Source of the DNA: Anniella stebbinsi
Taxonomy: Eukaryota > Chordata > Lepidosauria > Squamata > Anniellidae
DNA length: 64,000 nt
Assembly: GCA_029215795.1 (NCBI GenBank)
Contig: JARDYH010000004.1
Location: forward strand, 203,650,017 to 203,714,016
Direction: 5' to 3'
Made by a program: the position numbers and the translations under genes. Positions 60,236 through 64,000 of the stretch are shown one piece after another (the first letter of the stretch is position 1; each line of letters starts with the position of its first letter). The notes beneath the pieces were generated by a model. It did not search any database. It had not been told where the DNA came from and saw nothing but the letters and a program-made list of their open reading frames with translations.

Positions 60236-61190
60236 TAATTCAAACACGATTCTTGCTATTTTGTACCTCCAATGCTTTACTCTTTTAAATGTAAATTGCA
60301 CCACTGCAAGGAAATTTCCAAGCCCAAATCTGCTTTAAAATAAAGGCAAAAGAAGCTGTGTACACATGGTTATATCTGCAATGGTGGTGTGTGAATGGGG
60401 TGCTATTGTTAGTGCAAGCAAGCAGCACTAACTGGGACTTGGCAATGGGATACTTTCTGTGTCATTCTATGTAATGTCTCTGCACTATGGAAAGATGGGT
60501 TCTATGTGCTGTGCATGATGTACCCAAAGGTTGCAATGAATTTCTCCATATTTTGCAGATTCAAAATACAAAAATACACTACCAAAAACAATTTACACAG
60601 GCATTATAATTTTGCTGTCTTGGTGTGGGTTCCATCACATCTCCTTTATGTGTTCTTCTGCCATTTAATTACTGTTTTCATTCCCTCATTAGCGATACAA
60701 TCCATCAAAACTTCCCAGTTGTGCAAGCCACTATAAAAACTAGTCTAGGGCGCTTTTTACCAGCTAGCACTCATTTCTGTGTGAATTTCTTGGTGGGTTT
60801 TGCAACAGATTAAGTTGTGAGCATATTTCAAGCAGGTAGAAAGGGTGGTAACCTAAAGAAAAGTTAGGCTGGTCTCCTTATGCCAGGAGTGGTGTCTTTG
60901 TGCTAGCAGAGCAGCACTACTGGTGGACTGAATTTCCCTAACTACACAGCCCCACAGATCTGCTCTGAGAGACATGGGGATCATCCAGAGCAGAGTTGGA
61001 AGTGGAGAGGAAGGGAAACTCCCCATTATGGTAGCACTGGATTTATCCCTTAGAAAGGAAATAGCAAGCTAGTTCCAATATTGTTCCCTTCCATTTAAAA
61101 TATTTTATGCAGCTCTTCTGTAGTGTGAGCCTTCCCAATAGAGGTACACTGACTTGGATCTGTGCTAGGGCAAACCAATTAAGACACATG

Positions 61191-61415
61191 GGCTCAATTC
61201 GGACGACACGATAGTCAATGGTGGGGTAATAATCAACTTTACAGTTGTTCATCTAGGGGGTACTCCCCACACAACATGGTAATAAATAATCAACTGTGGT
61301 GTGGATTAGGATCAGCATGAGTTGACTATGGCAGCATTCGGATAACATGATAGTCAAAACAACTGACGATTGTTTCCCCCACACCAGTTGTTTATTGTGT
61401 CATCCGAATTGAGCC
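61191..61415. mobile_element. 225-bp MITE with 3-bp target duplication
   Basis: GGCTCAATTCGGACGACACG and the inverse of tattgtgtcatccgaattgagcc match at 21 of 23 bases. Flanked by ATG on both sides (61188-61190 and 61416-61418). Confidence 0.85.
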
Positions 61416-61981
61416 ATGGTAAAGTGTCTCCCTGACCGCTTCCCCTGCCACAGGGTCCTTAGGAGACTTAAAGCTCAACATATGATCATATTGATAGGCT
61501 GGAATGTGTAACAGGATAATACTTTTGCCTGATTATGAAGGTAGTTTTTAATGTCTTTTTATAATGGTGGGAAGTTACCTTTTGTTAAGAATTTTAGCTG
61601 ACTAGCTGTGGTGATGGTGTAGAAAGCTATTTAATACTGATCAGAAACTACTTTATGAGGAAGTGAAATGGTATCAAGAAATGATATCTAAATGGTATTT
61701 AGATCTTGGTACAATAGGTTCTCAAGTCAGTATCAACCTATGGAAACTGCTTTTCAACCTTTTAATTTTCTGCATGTTATAATTTCTACTTTTTGTTTCC
61801 TGGTGGTGGATAATTTATTTTATACTTGTGTGGAAACAGTTTTATTTTGGTTAAGGTTTATATGTATTTTAAATCATTGGCCATGTTAAGTGTCTCTGCG
61901 TCTAATTCCAGATTCCCAATAAGGATTCTGAAAACGAAAAGATTTCCTCCCAGATTACAGGAGAATAATAATTCTATTTCT

Positions 61982-62221
61982 TTTTTTTATTTTTTTTTAA
62001 TTTTTTTTTCAACATAATACAACATAAAACAACATAAAATACAATACATAACCAACATACCCCCCGTGCACCCCTCCCCACAGGAGACCTTCAATTATTC
62101 ACTATTCATCTTTCCAAAATTGTAAAGACTCTTTTGAAGGTATTTGCCCCTTCCCCGTTCTTAATACATATTCCAAAAATGGACTCCATATATCTCCAAA
62201 ATCATTCTTACTGGACATTCT
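61982..62221 (-). mobile_element. 240-bp retroposed fragment with 11-bp target duplication
   Basis: Starts with a long T-run (reverse complement of a poly-A tail) and contains catacccccc-gtgcacccctc and ccttccccgttcttaat. It is flanked by the exact direct repeat ATTCTATTTCT (61971-61981 and 62222-62232). Probably a 5'-truncated LINE with a poly-A tail, L1-like in manner; the family is not certain. Confidence 0.8.
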
Positions 62222-62410
62222 ATTCTATTTCTAACACCCAGGTCTTAGCCGAATAATTGTTTCACACATTTGATGTATCATGGTATCTTTATTGCGAGCT
62301 CACTATGAATAAATCACTTCCTAGGACGTGTCTTGATTTATACAGTCGTCCTATGCTGTATTCAAGTTGCTATTATGAAGATTGCTCTCTTTTCTTCTTC
62401 TTTTTTTTAG

Positions 62411-62533
62411 GTTTTCACATCATATGATTCCAGGTCCTCCAGGACCCCACACAACTGGAATCCCTCACCCAGCAATTGTAACACCTCAAGTCAAACAAGA
62501 ACACCCGCACACAGATAGCGACTTAATGCATGT
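62411..62533 (+). CDS. LEF1: LEF1 coding exon 7
   Basis: This 123-nt exon completes the Arg codon, encodes 40 residues from [20 protein letters not shown] to DSDLMH, and ends with GT of the next Val codon. The donor is gtgagt at 62534 and the acceptor is a strong pyrimidine tract, cttcttcttttttttag, ending at 62410. The translated segment appears identical to human LEF1 residues 242-281. It contains the VKQE motif, which fits a sumoylation consensus and matches the Lys-269 site known in mammalian LEF1. The exon precedes the HMG-box exons, which would lie beyond 64000. A retroposed fragment ends 189 bp upstream of the exon. Confidence 0.96.
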
Positions 62534-64000
62534 GTGAGTTAGTATTTCTTCTGGTTGTTAATTAATCCTTAATCTGCATGCTTCAGAATTTGAGTAAACA
62601 AGGAAAAAAATATTGTGAGACACTCTTTTGCGTATTCCTGCAGGAAGGTGTTAGATTTGTGTCCAAATAGGAGTACAGTATTTAATATTGGTAAGTGTCT
62701 CAAATCTGAAGGGGGAATTAGCTGAGACAGACGTAACTCATTCAGTAATTAGTTCATGAAAACTTGTAGTGCTCTGATTTTAACATGATTCAGGCTAGAG
62801 GTGTGAAATTCACTATGGCTTGCCTAAACCAATTCTAGCATATCCATCTAACAATTCTAATATAATGGCCATCCTCTTACATAGTTTTATAATCAACAAT
62901 TTAGAATAGTCAGAGAAACTGAGATCCCCCCCTTATCATTATCAGTGAGACTAGTAGAATCTCTTTTGATTTCCCCACCTGAAAATCCCAAGTGGCACTA
63001 ATATCACCAGAAAGATGTGGAGTTTAAACATATCAAAATACGCATTTTGAGAGAAAATACATATCTAAACTATGTATTTAAATATGTATTTAAGTATTTT
63101 AACAGGCCTTACAAATTGTGGATCAATGAAGAAGTGGAACCGAATTATGCATAAAAACATACAAAACTGATGTGGGCCAAGAACTGATAGATTAATAAAT
63201 TCCTAGGACCTTTTCAGTGACAAAATTCCCAAGACTGATGTTATTTACTTTTAGGAATTGAATCCTGTCTTTAAGAGCTATAAGAATTAAATGTTAAAAG
63301 GGTAATACTTATGCCTATTTTTAGAGGAGATGTATGGTATTTGGATATTGCTTCTTTCCAAAATAGATGGGTTGGATCCAGACTTAGTCATACTTAAAGT
63401 TGGCCCATTGAAATCAATGAAACTTAAGTTAGTCATGCCTAACTGAGCTCGCACTAAATCTGGATCCAACCCAAAGAGTAATTGTTTTCCCAACATCATA
63501 TTTGCCACAAAGTAGTAGGTGCATCCATAAATGAGCAGCATCAGTCATCTTATTTAAGGGTGCCAGAACATTATTGGGTATTTTAAAGTTCTTACATTAC
63601 AGGAAGTTCAGTTTTTCACCACCCTTCCTGAGTGTTCTTCCTAGCATCACTATTTATGGTGTTGACCAGGTTTGAACGACACACTGCGGTGCTCAGGGGT
63701 TGTTGCATCATGCGACCCTGGCAAGCATGGATTATGGGAGAGTTAAACAACCTTCGCATAGCCCTAAAACAGACCATGGGTTATGCAAAAGTTTTTTAAC
63801 CCTTTCATAACCCATGGTATGTACGACAGCCTCTCAGTGAAGTTACATATTCAAAATGCTAGCTGCACGTACCCCGCATGTGTTGCTGTCATGTCGTATG
63901 AACAGCCCCAGTGTTCACAAGTCACTTGCTCCTGTGATTGAAATAGCAATCTTGTAAATGCTTTTCCTGAAAATGATTTGAGTGTGAAAAAAGTAATATT
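62534..64000 (+). other. LEF1: LEF1 intron 7 (partial)
   Basis: The intron begins with a consensus gtgagt donor and runs off the window. The next exon, which would start the region leading into the HMG box, was not seen. It contains a short palindromic MITE at 63366-63473 and a possible larger MITE-like segment near 63.66-63.92 kb. Confidence 0.85.
63366..63473. mobile_element. Short palindromic MITE
   Basis: gggttggatccagacttagt on the left pairs with cactaaatctggatccaaccc on the right, with an internal cccattgaaatcaatgaaac / taagttagtcatgcc. About 108 bp. Confidence 0.75.

Larger units (their letters stand above)
59871..62410 (+). other. LEF1: LEF1 intron 6
   Basis: This is a 2,540-bp intron with a gtaggt donor and a ttttttttag acceptor. 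It contains a 5S rRNA-derived SINE fragment (60058-60235), a MITE with a 3-bp target duplication (61191-61415) and a retroposed fragment with an 11-bp target duplication (61982-62221). About 60.24-61.19 kb and 61.42-61.97 kb show nothing further. Confidence 0.9.

Overview
The window looks like intronic DNA from a squamate reptile (lizard or snake) and carries the central part of the LEF1 gene (lymphoid enhancer-binding factor 1, the Wnt/beta-catenin DNA-binding partner) on the + strand. The organism call rests on the mix of repeats: L2/CR1-type LINE ends with the 'cccagagagcttcggctatgg' tail and AAATAAAT repeats, sauropsid CR1 3' ends, tRNA-derived and 5S-derived SINEs, and many palindromic DNA-transposon relics. 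LEF1 is the only gene I can support.

LEF1 layout: four consecutive coding exons at 45770-45902, 55896-55986, 59787-59870 and 62411-62533. By similarity to human LEF1 they are exons 4-7 (about residues 139-281). Reading phase is continuous across all four, and every intron has AG/GT borders. They encode the proline-rich, context-dependent regulatory region between the beta-catenin-binding N-terminus and the HMG box. The 84-nt exon 6 is the one skipped in known isoforms. The upstream exons and the HMG-box exons lie outside the window. Bases 1-45769 are therefore read as upstream intron, with no upstream LEF1 exon found.

Region by region: 1-10 kb is mostly unique or old intron sequence with microsatellites, one SINE and a GC-rich repeat. 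10-28 kb is dense in LINE 3' fragments, SINEs and short palindromic MITEs, plus an exact 191-bp tandem duplication. 28-34.4 kb holds an LTR-like segment and a degenerate L2/CR1-type LINE. The reverse transcriptase of that LINE is split by a 2,991-bp foldback DNA transposon with a perfect 8-bp target duplication. 34.4-45.7 kb is sparse, with one MITE inside a SINE, a CR1 end and a TTAA-flanked palindrome. 45.7-64 kb holds the LEF1 exons and shorter introns, with transposon insertions close to three of the splice sites.

The most interesting object is the foldback element at 30303-33293. It has equal 1,369-bp inverted arms, seven tandem ~150-bp units per arm arranged as a ~454-bp higher-order repeat, and GGATC pentamer arrays outside the arms that run in the SAME orientation at both ends although the arms are inverted. 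Its core carries four copies of a TCF/LEF-type motif. All family assignments are from reading the sequence; no database search was run.
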